A program made the position numbers and the translations under genes. Shown here in pieces: positions 27,083-35,816 of a stretch of 64,000 nucleotides of DNA. The notes under the pieces were generated by a model, which did not search any database, was not told the origin of the DNA, and saw only the letters and a program-made list of their open reading frames with translations. Numbering within the stretch: position 1 is the first letter of the stretch; every line of letters starts with the position of its first letter. The DNA comes from an uncultured Flavobacteriales bacterium (GTDB lineage: Bacteria > Bacteroidota > Bacteroidia > CAIKAF01), in assembly GCA_903837495.1 (NCBI GenBank), contig CAILUT010000031.1, positions 62,001-126,000 of the forward strand, given 5' to 3'.

Positions 27083-28054
27083 GTGAAGGTAGCCGTCGTT
27101 GTATTAAATTGGAATAAGGCGGCCTTAACGCTTCGGGCTGTGCATTCGCTTCTGGCTTCGGTTGCCAAGGCCCAGCATTGGGTGGTGGTGGTGGACAACC
27201 ACAGTGCTGAGCCAGAACGACAAGCCTTGGAAAAGGGCTTGCCAGCCGAGGTGGTTTACATTCCATCCAAAGAAAACCTTGGCTATGCAGGCGGCAATAA
27301 ATTGGGCCTGGATTGGGCCTTAAAGCAGAGTGCCGATGCAATTTGGATTTTGAACAACGATGCCTATGTACGCCCCGACACACTTTCTTTGCTGCTGCAG
27401 GGAGTGGAGCGGTGGAAAGGCCCGGCGGTATTTTCGCATACCACCCTGATGAGCGAAAATCCCGATCGAATTCACTATTCGGGCAGCTATGGGCCGGAAG
27501 AAAGCCCCGACCCGGCCTTTCCCTACGACCGCCGAAAGGGCGAATTGCTTGCCGATTGTAAAAACGATCTGAAAGAAAAGCCCGCGACCTTATTTGGGCA
27601 TTCCTTGTTTATACCCACTGGCATTGTTCGGGCGCATGGCTTTATGGACCCCGACTTCTTTTTGTATTTTGAGGAAACGGAATATTTGTGGAGGTTGCGG
27701 AGGCAGGGGGTGGAGACGGTCTATTTGGCGGAGCCGGTTTGCGTGCACGAGAGCACGGCATCAAAAAAAGATGCATCGGGGGCCGTGGATGCCGAAATAG
27801 CCCTGATTTTAGGCTATTACTACGAACGCAACCGCTGGTATTTCTTGCGTCTGCAAGGCAAGGCCAAGCGGGCAGATGTGGTGCGCCGTGCGGGTGGAAT
27901 AGGGGCTTTGGCCCTTTATTTCATGAAGAATTTCAAGCCGCCTAAATCAGACCAGGCTCGAACCTTGTATTATCAAAACTTGGCGATGTGGCATGCTTGG
28001 TGGGGGGTACGGGGGCGGAGGGTTTTGCCACAACCCAGCAATAGGGATTCTTAA
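27083..28054 (+). CDS. GT2-family glycosyltransferase, rhamnosyltransferase-like
   Basis: 323 residues from GTG 27083, the only plausible start in frame. KVAVVVLNWNKAALTLRAVHS, VVVVDNHSAEPE, NLGYAGGNKLGLDWAL and ILNNDAYVRPDTL belong to the WbbL/RfbF-like GT2 subgroup, where NND replaces DXD. Later FYFEETEYLWRLRRQG-type residues (YFEETEYLWRL) are the family's ED-type acceptor block. The next gene begins four bases after the stop. Rhamnose transfer is common in this subgroup, but the donor here is not established. Confidence 0.85.
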   Translation: MKVAVVVLNWNKAALTLRAVHSLLASVAKAQHWVVVVDNHSAEPERQALEKGLPAEVVYIPSKENLGYAGGNKLGLDWALKQSADAIWILNNDAYVRPDTLSLLLQGVERWKGPAVFSHTTLMSENPDRIHYSGSYGPEESPDPAFPYDRRKGELLADCKNDLKEKPATLFGHSLFIPTGIVRAHGFMDPDFFLYFEETEYLWRLRRQGVETVYLAEPVCVHESTASKKDASGAVDAEIALILGYYYERNRWYFLRLQGKAKRADVVRRAGGIGALALYFMKNFKPPKSDQARTLYYQNLAMWHAWWGVRGRRVLPQPSNRDS

Positions 28055-28058
28055 TGAA

Positions 28059-29183
28059 ATGTCTTTTATGACGGCTCCAACCATTGTAATTCTAATACCT
28101 TCCTTAACTTTAGGGGGTGCCGAAAAGCAAGCTTTATTGTTGGCTCAGTGCTTGGTTCGGCATAACCTGGGCAGGCCCATTGTGGTTGGAATTGGCAAGC
28201 CGGGTAAATTAGAGGGTATATTAAAGGAGAAAGGGATAGAAGGAATATCCTTAAATATGGGTTTTGGGTTCCAGCTATCTAGGCGAAAAATGTGGATGAG
28301 GGCTTGGCAATTCAGAAGGAAAATTAGGGCCTTAAATCCGGACTTCGTTGTGCCGCTTACGTTTTGGCCAAATGTGTTGGGCGCATTTTCATGCTTAGGT
28401 CCAGGTTCTGCCGTTTGCATGTGGAATCAACGCTCTGTGGATGCCAATTTGCCCTACTCTCTATTGGAACGCTTATCTAAACATTCGGTTGCTTTGTATT
28501 CAGGCAATAGCCAAATCTCGGCAGACTTTATTCAACAGCGCCACCATTTGCCTTCAAGAAATAAGGTAACCGTTTTACCCAACCTAATCTCAACCGAATC
28601 GTTTGGGCACGAAATGGGAATTTTGAAATCCCACAACGCTCCCCGAGTTCTAATGATGGCCAATTTTTTCCCAGGCAAACGGCAAGACTTGGTTCTAAAA
28701 GGCCTAAAAATCTGGGAAGATACCCACCCCGACAAGGGTATAGAATTGGTTTTTTCAGGAAAAGCTCCTGGGGGGTATTTCGTTGAACAAATTAAGGCCT
28801 TGGCATTTGATTTAAACCTAAAATCAAAGGTTGCATTCTGCCATTTTTCATCGTTGGAAGAGGCTTTGGAAATGGGCATAGATATAGGATTGCTGGCTAC
28901 CGATTCAGAAGGGTATTCCAACAGCATTATGGAGTATATGCAAGCAGGACTGCCCGTTTTGGTTTCAGATATTCCTGCCAATCGTGAGGTCTTGGGCGCT
29001 CAATTAGATAATCAGCTGTTTGGCCCAAGCCCCGAAGAGTTTGCCTCCGCACTTCAAAATTTAATCGAAAAAAAGGAAAATTGGAGCTCTATGGGGCAAG
29101 CGAATAGAGCAGATTTGCTGGCTCGACATTGGGAAAAAGCAGAACAAATATGGATTCAAACCCTCCAGAATGTACTTAAATAA
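28059..29183 (+). CDS. GT4-type glycosyltransferase
   Basis: 374 residues from ATG 28059, four bases after the previous stop; a longer frame overlapping that gene by 62 bases is rejected. PSLTLGGAEKQALLLAQCL, NLIST, LMMANFFPGKRQDLVLKGL and DSEGYSNSIMEYMQAGLPV (EX7E) place it in GT4. It is cytoplasmic with no membrane helix. A 46-base gap separates it from the GT61 gene. Substrate unknown. Confidence 0.82.
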   Translation: MSFMTAPTIVILIPSLTLGGAEKQALLLAQCLVRHNLGRPIVVGIGKPGKLEGILKEKGIEGISLNMGFGFQLSRRKMWMRAWQFRRKIRALNPDFVVPLTFWPNVLGAFSCLGPGSAVCMWNQRSVDANLPYSLLERLSKHSVALYSGNSQISADFIQQRHHLPSRNKVTVLPNLISTESFGHEMGILKSHNAPRVLMMANFFPGKRQDLVLKGLKIWEDTHPDKGIELVFSGKAPGGYFVEQIKALAFDLNLKSKVAFCHFSSLEEALEMGIDIGLLATDSEGYSNSIMEYMQAGLPVLVSDIPANREVLGAQLDNQLFGPSPEEFASALQNLIEKKENWSSMGQANRADLLARHWEKAEQIWIQTLQNVLK

Positions 29184-29229
29184 GCCTTGCCTGCATTGCG
29201 GCGACCAACACATCTGATTCTAAGCTTAA

Positions 29230-30276
29230 ATGGAATTTGAATTTCGTCTGCCGGTTAATTTTCAACCTGAATGGGCACACCTTTTCAAAAAAGACGAGCG
29301 TTACAAGAGCGTAAATTTAGGTGTAAAGCATCTAAGAAATGCCTTTGTTTCAGAAGATGGCCACGTAATTAAAAATGGGTTGCTGGTCCAAGGGTCGGCA
29401 CCCAACATAGGTTTTTCTAATTACGATACCAGCCATTATTTTGACCATTGGCGAACAGGTTTAGAGCAAGCACTGGTAAGTAAGTTTGGGCGAAGCCTAA
29501 AGCGCATCAATTTAGATGCTTCCAAACAGCATTTGCTGGTTCATTCGCCTTGGTTCAGCTACTATTTTTGGATTACGGAATGCCTACCTCGGATTTTAGC
29601 AGTGAAAGAAAGGCATTCAGAGCTTCACCTTATTTATCCGGAAGTATGGGATTCCATTCCCTTTGTGGTCGATTCTTTGGAGCTTTTTCCCGATTTGCGG
29701 AGGGAGCGCATTCCCAATCATTTCCACATGAAGGTTCCCAATTTAATTATGCCCGAAGTGAAGCCTTGGACACCGATGTTTATACCCGAACAAACCCATG
29801 AGGTCCGCGATTTGCTTTTAAACTGGGCAAAAGACACCCCTTCTAAATTTAGCCCCAAAATATACCTTTCAAGGGAACGTTCTGCGCGCAAAAAGTTTAG
29901 CAACGAAGACCTTGCCTTTCAGAACTTAAAGGAGCGCGGCTTTTCTGCTGTATTTTTAGAAGAACTGCCTTTTAAAGAACAAATTGCCACCCTACGCGAT
30001 GCACAAGAAATGGTAGCCATTACTGGGGCAGGAACCATAAATGCCATGTTTATGCCTCCCGAATCAACCTTGTTTGACATCACAAACCAAGATTACCTGC
30101 ACCGAAAACAATACAAGTTTCATTTTTTCAAAATGTGCACATTTTTGAACATTCGGTATGCCGTTTTGTTTGCCCAACCCGAAAGAGATCCCTTGGTTGA
30201 CCACTACAGCAAGCAGAATCTTATCTTTGACCCTGAGGCTTTTTCGATTATGTATAAACAGGTGAGTCAATTATGA
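29230..30276 (+). CDS. GT61-family glycosyltransferase, third of three
   Basis: 348 residues. HSPWFSYYFWITECLPRIL and ITGAGTINAMFMPPES are the GT61 blocks, here with GAGTIN in place of the usual GAxLTN, so the active-site loop has diverged. KIYLSRERSARKKFSNED is the arginine-rich strand also seen in the copy at 17294. The stop overlaps the start of the PIG-L gene by four bases (ATGA), so the two are coupled. Activity is inferred from family only. Confidence 0.72.
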   Translation: MEFEFRLPVNFQPEWAHLFKKDERYKSVNLGVKHLRNAFVSEDGHVIKNGLLVQGSAPNIGFSNYDTSHYFDHWRTGLEQALVSKFGRSLKRINLDASKQHLLVHSPWFSYYFWITECLPRILAVKERHSELHLIYPEVWDSIPFVVDSLELFPDLRRERIPNHFHMKVPNLIMPEVKPWTPMFIPEQTHEVRDLLLNWAKDTPSKFSPKIYLSRERSARKKFSNEDLAFQNLKERGFSAVFLEELPFKEQIATLRDAQEMVAITGAGTINAMFMPPESTLFDITNQDYLHRKQYKFHFFKMCTFLNIRYAVLFAQPERDPLVDHYSKQNLIFDPEAFSIMYKQVSQL

Positions 30277-30911
30277 TATCGTTATCTCCAACTCGAATTT
30301 TAGTTCTGGCTCCCCATACCGATGATGGAGAATTGGGCTGTGGAGGCAGCATTGCCCGGTTGGTTGAAGAGGGACATGAGGTGAAGTGCGTTGCTTTTTC
30401 CATCGCCGAAGACTCTCTGCCTCCCGGCTTTGAGAAAGATGCTCTGGCGCATGAATTTAAACTAGCCATGACGGAGTTGGGGCTTCAACCAAACAACATT
30501 CATTATCACCGTTTTAAGGTTCGGCATTTTCCTGAATTCCGGCAACAAATTCTACAAACTTTGATCGAAATACGGGGCGAATTCCGCCCCGATGTTGTTT
30601 TTCTGCCCAGTTTGAACGACATTCACCAAGACCATCAGGTTATTGCAAATGAAGGATTAAGGGCGTTTAAAAAATCTTCCATTTTGGGCTATGAAATGCC
30701 GTGGAACAACATCGTTTTTGAAACGCGCTGCTTTGTACAACTGCAAGAAAGGCACGTAGAAAAAAAAATTATGGCATTGAAGCACTATAAAACCCAACAG
30801 CACCGCTCGTATTTAAGCGAAGATTTTATCAGAGGATTGGCTAAAACCCGCGGCACTCAATTCGAATCAGACTTTGCAGAAGCTTTTGAGGTCATTCGTT
30901 GGATTATTTAA
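30273..30911 (+). CDS. PIG-L/LmbE-family N-acetyl sugar deacetylase
   Basis: 212 residues. APHTDDGELGCGGSIA (His15, Asp17, Asp18) is the zinc-binding N-terminal motif, with Thr in place of the usual Pro, and NDIHQDHQVIA supplies the HXDH ligands. Such enzymes remove acetyl groups from N-acetylglucosamine-type residues on small molecules or lipid-linked sugars. In this locus it could expose an amino group on the growing glycan for later modification. Start is coupled to the GT61 stop. No membrane helix. Confidence 0.85.
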   Translation: MISLSPTRILVLAPHTDDGELGCGGSIARLVEEGHEVKCVAFSIAEDSLPPGFEKDALAHEFKLAMTELGLQPNNIHYHRFKVRHFPEFRQQILQTLIEIRGEFRPDVVFLPSLNDIHQDHQVIANEGLRAFKKSSILGYEMPWNNIVFETRCFVQLQERHVEKKIMALKHYKTQQHRSYLSEDFIRGLAKTRGTQFESDFAEAFEVIRWII

Positions 30912-30956
30912 GGGTTTTTTGATTCAAGACACCCTTCTTTATAGTTTGAATCCAAG

Positions 30957-31898
30957 TTGACCCCCCCCCTCATTCAAAACGAATTTTTGCCCTTGTTTTC
31001 GATCGTCATTCCCATTTACAACCGGGAACATTTGATGGACGAAACCGTACAATCGGTTTGCAATCAAATTTACCCGCACTGGGAATGCATTTTGGTGGAC
31101 GACGGCTCAAGCGATGGAAGCTGGCAGGTTGTTCAGGATTGGGTCCGCAAAGACGCCCGAATACGGGCTTTGCAACAAGAAAACAAGGAGCGCTCGGCGG
31201 CACGAAATTTCGGAGCCAAACATGCCCAAGGTGAATGGCTTTGTTTTTTGGACAGCGACGATTGCTATTTGCCGGATTTTCTGAGTCATCTTGCCGAACA
31301 GATTCAATCAAACCCAAATCCGCCGGCCTTGTGGATTTCGGATTTCTTTTTGTGGGACGGGGAACAAAACCGGCCTGCTCATGTTCCGCCACCCACCCAA
31401 CCCTTGGCCGATTGGATTTGCCGACACCCTGTTACCCCTTCGCGCGCCTGCGTTCAAGCCTCGGCCTTTTCGCAATTCCAATTTCGAGAAGACATTGTGA
31501 TTGTGGAAGACACCGTTTTGTGGGTTCAGCTGCTCAGCCGCTTTCGGCTGGGATACCTGCCCCGGCCTTTGATGCAGTACCGAATCCACGAAGGCAATTC
31601 CGTCCACAGTTCCAGCCGGGCTGTGTTTAAGCGTTGGCAAGGGCTAAAGGCTTTTTTTAAAACTCCTGAGGCTCGACGGGTTTCCCCCAACATGCGCCGC
31701 TTTATGTTGGCCGATGTGCTGTTTAAAATGGCCGAGTGGGAAGCCAATCAAGGAAACAAATGGACCTCCGCAGGCTACTATCTGAGTTCGCTGAGGCAGC
31801 AAGCCGCAAATCGGCACACGCCCGCAAGGTTGTTTGGCTTGCTTGGATTGATCCCCGGATTTCATCGGTTTTGGACCTTAGTAAAAGCAAAGAACTGA
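30957..31898 (+). CDS. GT2-family glycosyltransferase
   Basis: 313 residues from a TTG at 30957, just downstream of an in-frame stop; no ATG exists before the conserved domain, so TTG is the only start of normal type. FSIVIPIYNREHLMDETVQS, ILVDDGSSDGSW, RSAARNFGAKHAQGE and FLDSDDCYLPDFL are GT2 motifs with the DSDD metal site; EDIVIVEDTVLW follows. It is related to the GT2 at 14880. Its stop shares bases with the ATG of the large fusion gene (TGATG). Confidence 0.8.
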   Translation: MTPPLIQNEFLPLFSIVIPIYNREHLMDETVQSVCNQIYPHWECILVDDGSSDGSWQVVQDWVRKDARIRALQQENKERSAARNFGAKHAQGEWLCFLDSDDCYLPDFLSHLAEQIQSNPNPPALWISDFFLWDGEQNRPAHVPPPTQPLADWICRHPVTPSRACVQASAFSQFQFREDIVIVEDTVLWVQLLSRFRLGYLPRPLMQYRIHEGNSVHSSSRAVFKRWQGLKAFFKTPEARRVSPNMRRFMLADVLFKMAEWEANQGNKWTSAGYYLSSLRQQAANRHTPARLFGLLGLIPGFHRFWTLVKAKN

Positions 31899-34800
31899 TG
31901 GCAAATCGCTTGGCGGTTTTTGTAGAAGACTATCCCTATTCCACGGGAGAGCCCTTTTTTCATGCCGAGTTGAAGGAGCTGATTCCTCAATTCGACGAAA
32001 TTCGGGTGATTTGCAAGCATGCTGTGGCCCGCCGAAAATCTCCGCCCGATTTCGCCTTGCCAGAAGGAGTAGAACTTATAGAACTAAACTCGCGTCCAAG
32101 CACCTGGTCAAAAGTGCTTAGTCTGGTTTGGGTTTTGGTTTCGGGCCGCTGGTTTTCCATATTTAAGGACCTACGCAGAACGAAAACGCCCCTAAATGTG
32201 TACACCTTTAAGGTGGCATTGGCCTACATGGAGTCGGCGGCGCGCATGGAAAAGGAATTGGCCCGGGCATGGAAAGGGCCCTTGAAAGACTGGATTTGGT
32301 ACAGCTACTGGTGCGACGATGCCGCCTATCTGTTGGCCCAATGGCAAAAAAAGGGCAAGATTGACCGCAGTTTTTGTAGGGTACACAACACAGATGTGTA
32401 CATGGAAAGGCATCCCTTTTCCTATTTGCCTTTCCGCAAATTTATTCATGAACAACTGAGCGGAATCTTAGCCATTTCAGACCATGCCCGCCGCTACCTT
32501 TGGGTTCAAACGCCCAGGGCTTCTTCCCGCATTTTGCTGAGCCGATTGGGTGTCCCAAGCCAAGAAGCCATTCCGGCAGCCAATGGAAATCCTTTTCGGC
32601 TGCTTTCCCTGTCAAAAATATCTCCGGTGAAAAACCTAGAGGGATTGATGCAGGCTCTTGCCCAATGGGATGGGCCGGAAATGGAATGGCATCATTTCGG
32701 ATCGGCCTCCAAGGCTCAATACGGGAACGAAATCCAACATAAAATGCAGGAATTGGCTACAGCCAATCCCCGAATTCAGGTTCATGTCCATGGTTTTGTG
32801 CCTCCGGCTGAAATGATGCAACGCATTCGGGCTTTGCAGCCTAATGCCCTAATCAATACCAGTTTTTTTGAGGGGATTCCCGTAAGCATGATGGAGGTGA
32901 GCTCCCTAGGAATCCCTGTTTTGGGCCCAGAAATCTGCGGAGTTCCGGAACTGGTACTCGATGGGGTTTCTGGATTTTTATTGAATCCCAATCAGCCCGA
33001 ATCCATACTTCAAGCGCTTAAAAAGCTGCTGGCGCTGGACGAAACGGAATACAAAGCCCTGCGTCAGGGAAGTTGGCAGGTACAACGCCGGGCTTTTCAA
33101 GACCGTTCAAACTTCAGGCAGCTGGTTTCGCAATTGAAGGGAGAGGCAGAACCACAGCTTGTGTTTGAAGGCGACACGGCGGATGTCGGGGTTTTGTCTG
33201 TGGGCACGGGAAATGTCGGGGTTTGGCTGGATTTTTTTCAAGCCGAGGGCATCAAGGCCATTCCTGTTTCAGAACCGAGCCAAATTCAGGGATGCCAGGG
33301 GTTGGTTTTGCCAGGTGTAGGGCACTTTGACGCGGCCATGCGCCGGCTGAACGAGCCCGAATTCCGAAAAGCCTTAGAAGGGCATTTCCAGAAAAACAAA
33401 CCGGTTTTGGGTGTTTGCTTGGGCATGCAATGCCTCATGCAAAGCAGCGAAGAGGGGGAAGAGCCGGGATTGGGCTGGATTCCTGGTAAAGTTATTTCCT
33501 TGAAAAGCCAAGCTGAAAAGCAAGGAGAGCCCTGGCCTCATGTGGGTTGGAAAGAGGCGGTGTCGGCTCAGGGCGCAAACCTAGGCAGGTTTTATTTTAC
33601 CCATGGATATGCTTGTGCACCGTTGGAAGCGGATAGCATTAGCCATACGTCGGCCTTCGGCTCCGAGCGGTTGGTGGTTGGGCTGCGCAAAGGACAGGTT
33701 TGGGGTTTTCAATTTCATCCTGAAAAGAGCCATGGCCGCGGCCGGGTTTTGCTTCGGGAATGGCTTCGGGAAGCGGGTTTTGCGGTCAGGCCTGAACCGG
33801 TGCCGGTTTCCGAATCTACGCTGGAATCCCCAAAAATCGACTCCCGCACCCTCTTTCTTCTGGTTCGGGATTTCCCTTTTGGGGTGTGTGAACCGCATTT
33901 GGCGGCCGAACTGCAGATTTTGGCGCCCCGTTTCCGAAAGGTGGTTTTGTTGGCCTACCATCCGGGGCCCCGTTCCGAGCGGCCCCTGTTTGGGATCCCG
34001 CCCAACGTTGAAACAATAGATGTGTCGTCGGGCATGCGTTTGCCCAACAAAGTACAGGCCGTATTGAAGTCGGGTTTGCCCCACCGATTGGGGCGTTTGC
34101 TGAGCGACCTGCCCGGTCCACATTGCCTGGGTTTAAAAACGGCATTGGCCTACGAAGCCATGGCCTCAACTTTACAAGGCAATGTGTTGAGGGTTCTACA
34201 GGAAAAAGGGCTGGATGCCCGTTCGGGGATTTGGTATGCCTATTGGACGGACCATGCCGCCTACCTATTGGCCCTTTGGATGCGAAGGAATTGGATACAA
34301 GCCTCCTTAAGCCGAACGCATGGTTCCGACATGTACGCAGAGCGTCACCCTTTGACCTACTTGCCCCATAGGGCTTTTATTTTTTCACAACTGAGTGCAG
34401 TGGCGGTGAATTCGAGCCACGGCATGCACTACCTAAAAACCCGGTATCCAAATCTTAAAGGCCGTTTTTGGCTGGCTCGTCTAGGGGTAGTTGAACAGGA
34501 GCCTTCCGACGTGGAATGGGCCTTACCCGTTCGGCTGGCGTCCCTCTCAGCCATTATTCCCGTAAAGAACCTAGAGTGGATTTTGGATACGTTGGAAGAC
34601 TGGACAGGACCCGAATTGGAATGGCACCATCTAGGCAAGCAGCCTGAAAGCGCATACACGGATGCAATTTTGAAACGGGGAATGGAGGTTTCGGCAGCGA
34701 ATCCTAGGGTAAAAATTTGCTTTCACGGCTATGTACCCGCTGGGGCGGTTTTGAATCGGGTTCGGAGCTTGAAGATTCATGCAATTTTAAACAGCAGCCA

Positions 34801-35083
34801 CTACGAAGGGGTTCCCGTTTCATTGATGGAAGGAATTTCTTTGGGTTTGCCGGGCATAGCCCCTGCTGTTTGCGGAGTGCCCGATGTGGTGGTAGATGGA
34901 TACAACGGATACCTGATTGACCCTCAAAACCCAAGCACTCTGACAAAGGCCATCGAGAGTTTGAGCAATCTGAACGAAAAGGAGTATAGCGAACTAAGAA
35001 AAGGGGCCTTGGCCCTTCAATCGGAACGGTTTTTGGCCTCAGCCAACTACAATCGAATGGCAGGCCTATTGCAAAATCAATGA
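31898..35083 (+). CDS. Three-domain fusion: GT4 - HisH-type glutaminase (WbuY) - GT4
   Basis: 1061 residues from ATG 31898, overlapping the previous stop. Residues 1 to about 425 are a GT4 enzyme (CRVHNTDVYMERHPF, LSLSKISPVKNLEGLMQAL, EGIPVSMMEVSSLG). Residues about 428-628 are a HisH-like class I glutaminase with the oxyanion strand PGVGHFDAAM, nucleophile Cys507 in GVCLGMQ, and His607 and Glu609 in FQFHPEKS, so the catalytic triad is complete. Residues about 648-1061 are a second GT4, clearly paralogous to the first (SRTHGSDMYAERHPL, LASLSAIIPVKNLEWILDTL, EGVPVSLMEGISLG). No Met begins either inner domain. The glutaminase should feed ammonia to the HisF-like barrel and the WbpG-like enzyme encoded next. 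The order GT-HisH-GT is not one I know for this pathway, where HisH is normally a separate small protein. Confidence 0.85.
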   Translation: MANRLAVFVEDYPYSTGEPFFHAELKELIPQFDEIRVICKHAVARRKSPPDFALPEGVELIELNSRPSTWSKVLSLVWVLVSGRWFSIFKDLRRTKTPLNVYTFKVALAYMESAARMEKELARAWKGPLKDWIWYSYWCDDAAYLLAQWQKKGKIDRSFCRVHNTDVYMERHPFSYLPFRKFIHEQLSGILAISDHARRYLWVQTPRASSRILLSRLGVPSQEAIPAANGNPFRLLSLSKISPVKNLEGLMQALAQWDGPEMEWHHFGSASKAQYGNEIQHKMQELATANPRIQVHVHGFVPPAEMMQRIRALQPNALINTSFFEGIPVSMMEVSSLGIPVLGPEICGVPELVLDGVSGFLLNPNQPESILQALKKLLALDETEYKALRQGSWQVQRRAFQDRSNFRQLVSQLKGEAEPQLVFEGDTADVGVLSVGTGNVGVWLDFFQAEGIKAIPVSEPSQIQGCQGLVLPGVGHFDAAMRRLNEPEFRKALEGHFQKNKPVLGVCLGMQCLMQSSEEGEEPGLGWIPGKVISLKSQAEKQGEPWPHVGWKEAVSAQGANLGRFYFTHGYACAPLEADSISHTSAFGSERLVVGLRKGQVWGFQFHPEKSHGRGRVLLREWLREAGFAVRPEPVPVSESTLESPKIDSRTLFLLVRDFPFGVCEPHLAAELQILAPRFRKVVLLAYHPGPRSERPLFGIPPNVETIDVSSGMRLPNKVQAVLKSGLPHRLGRLLSDLPGPHCLGLKTALAYEAMASTLQGNVLRVLQEKGLDARSGIWYAYWTDHAAYLLALWMRRNWIQASLSRTHGSDMYAERHPLTYLPHRAFIFSQLSAVAVNSSHGMHYLKTRYPNLKGRFWLARLGVVEQEPSDVEWALPVRLASLSAIIPVKNLEWILDTLEDWTGPELEWHHLGKQPESAYTDAILKRGMEVSAANPRVKICFHGYVPAGAVLNRVRSLKIHAILNSSHYEGVPVSLMEGISLGLPGIAPAVCGVPDVVVDGYNGYLIDPQNPSTLTKAIESLSNLNEKEYSELRKGALALQSERFLASANYNRMAGLLQNQ

Positions 35084-35808
35084 AACAGGCACCAAGGATT
35101 ATTCCGGTTTTAGGCCTTTTAGATGGGGGCCTTTGGAAGACCCAGGCATTTTCAACTCCACGTTATGTGGGCGACCCCATCAACGCCCTGCGGGTGTTTA
35201 ACGAAAAGGAAGCAGATGAAGTGCTTTTGATGGGTTTTCGGCAAACGCTAACTTCAGCTGAATTGCCCAAAGATTTGCTTAGCCGATTGGCAGGAGAAGC
35301 CCAAATGCCTTTGGGCTATGGGGGTGGAATCCGCAGCTTAGACCAGGTTAAATGGCTGATGGACAAAGGCTTTGAAAAAGTGGTATTCAACACCGCCCTC
35401 GCCGAAAATCCAGGTTTGATTGAAGAATCCGCCAGGCTGATGGGCAGCAGTTCTGTGTTGATCTCCCTGGATTATCGAATCGATGCCAAAGGCAAACGCC
35501 TATGTTATACACGGAGCGGCACACAGCTTTTGGGCATGGATTTGATTTCTGCTGCTGAAAAAGCAGGCAGTCTGGGGGCAGGAGAACTGCTTTTGCATCA
35601 GATCGATGGAGACGGCCTATACACGGGCTATGATGCTGAGGTATTGCAAGAGGTTCAGCCCCATACGCCCCTGCCCTTGGTGTTGGCAGGAGGTTGCCGG
35701 GGCAATCTTGATTTTACCGATGAATCGGCAGCGGGAGCCTCGGGTTTGGCCGCATCATCCTGCTTTGTTTTTTATGGGCGGCACCGGGCGGTTTTGATTC
35801 ATTATTAG
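35080..35808 (+). CDS. wbuZ: HisF-like glycosyl amidation protein (WbuZ / HisF2)
   Basis: 242 residues, overlapping the fusion gene by four bases (ATGA). The (beta/alpha)8 barrel starts PRIIPVLGLLDGG and has TPRYVGDPINALRVFNEKEAD and LGYGGGIRSL. True HisF has Asp11 (IPCLDV) and Asp130 as catalytic acids. Here the first is Gly12; the second is present at Asp131 in ISLDYRIDAKG. Loss of the first acid argues against imidazole-glycerol-phosphate synthesis and fits the WbuZ/HisF2 group, thought to guide ammonia from HisH to WbpG/PseA. The C-terminal segment (GLAASSCFVFYGRHRAVLIHY) is the usual end of the barrel. Confidence 0.88.
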   Translation: MKQAPRIIPVLGLLDGGLWKTQAFSTPRYVGDPINALRVFNEKEADEVLLMGFRQTLTSAELPKDLLSRLAGEAQMPLGYGGGIRSLDQVKWLMDKGFEKVVFNTALAENPGLIEESARLMGSSSVLISLDYRIDAKGKRLCYTRSGTQLLGMDLISAAEKAGSLGAGELLLHQIDGDGLYTGYDAEVLQEVQPHTPLPLVLAGGCRGNLDFTDESAAGASGLAASSCFVFYGRHRAVLIHY

Positions 35809-35816
35809 GTTACAAA

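Noticed and set aside
33581-34169. Minus-strand frames opposite the HisH-GT4 joint
   Set aside because: Composition is that of antisense of coding sequence; the plus frame has all HisH and GT motifs across this region.
35080-35808. Histidine biosynthesis hisF
   Set aside because: The first catalytic Asp is replaced by Gly, no other his genes are near, and the gene is coupled to glycan amidation genes.
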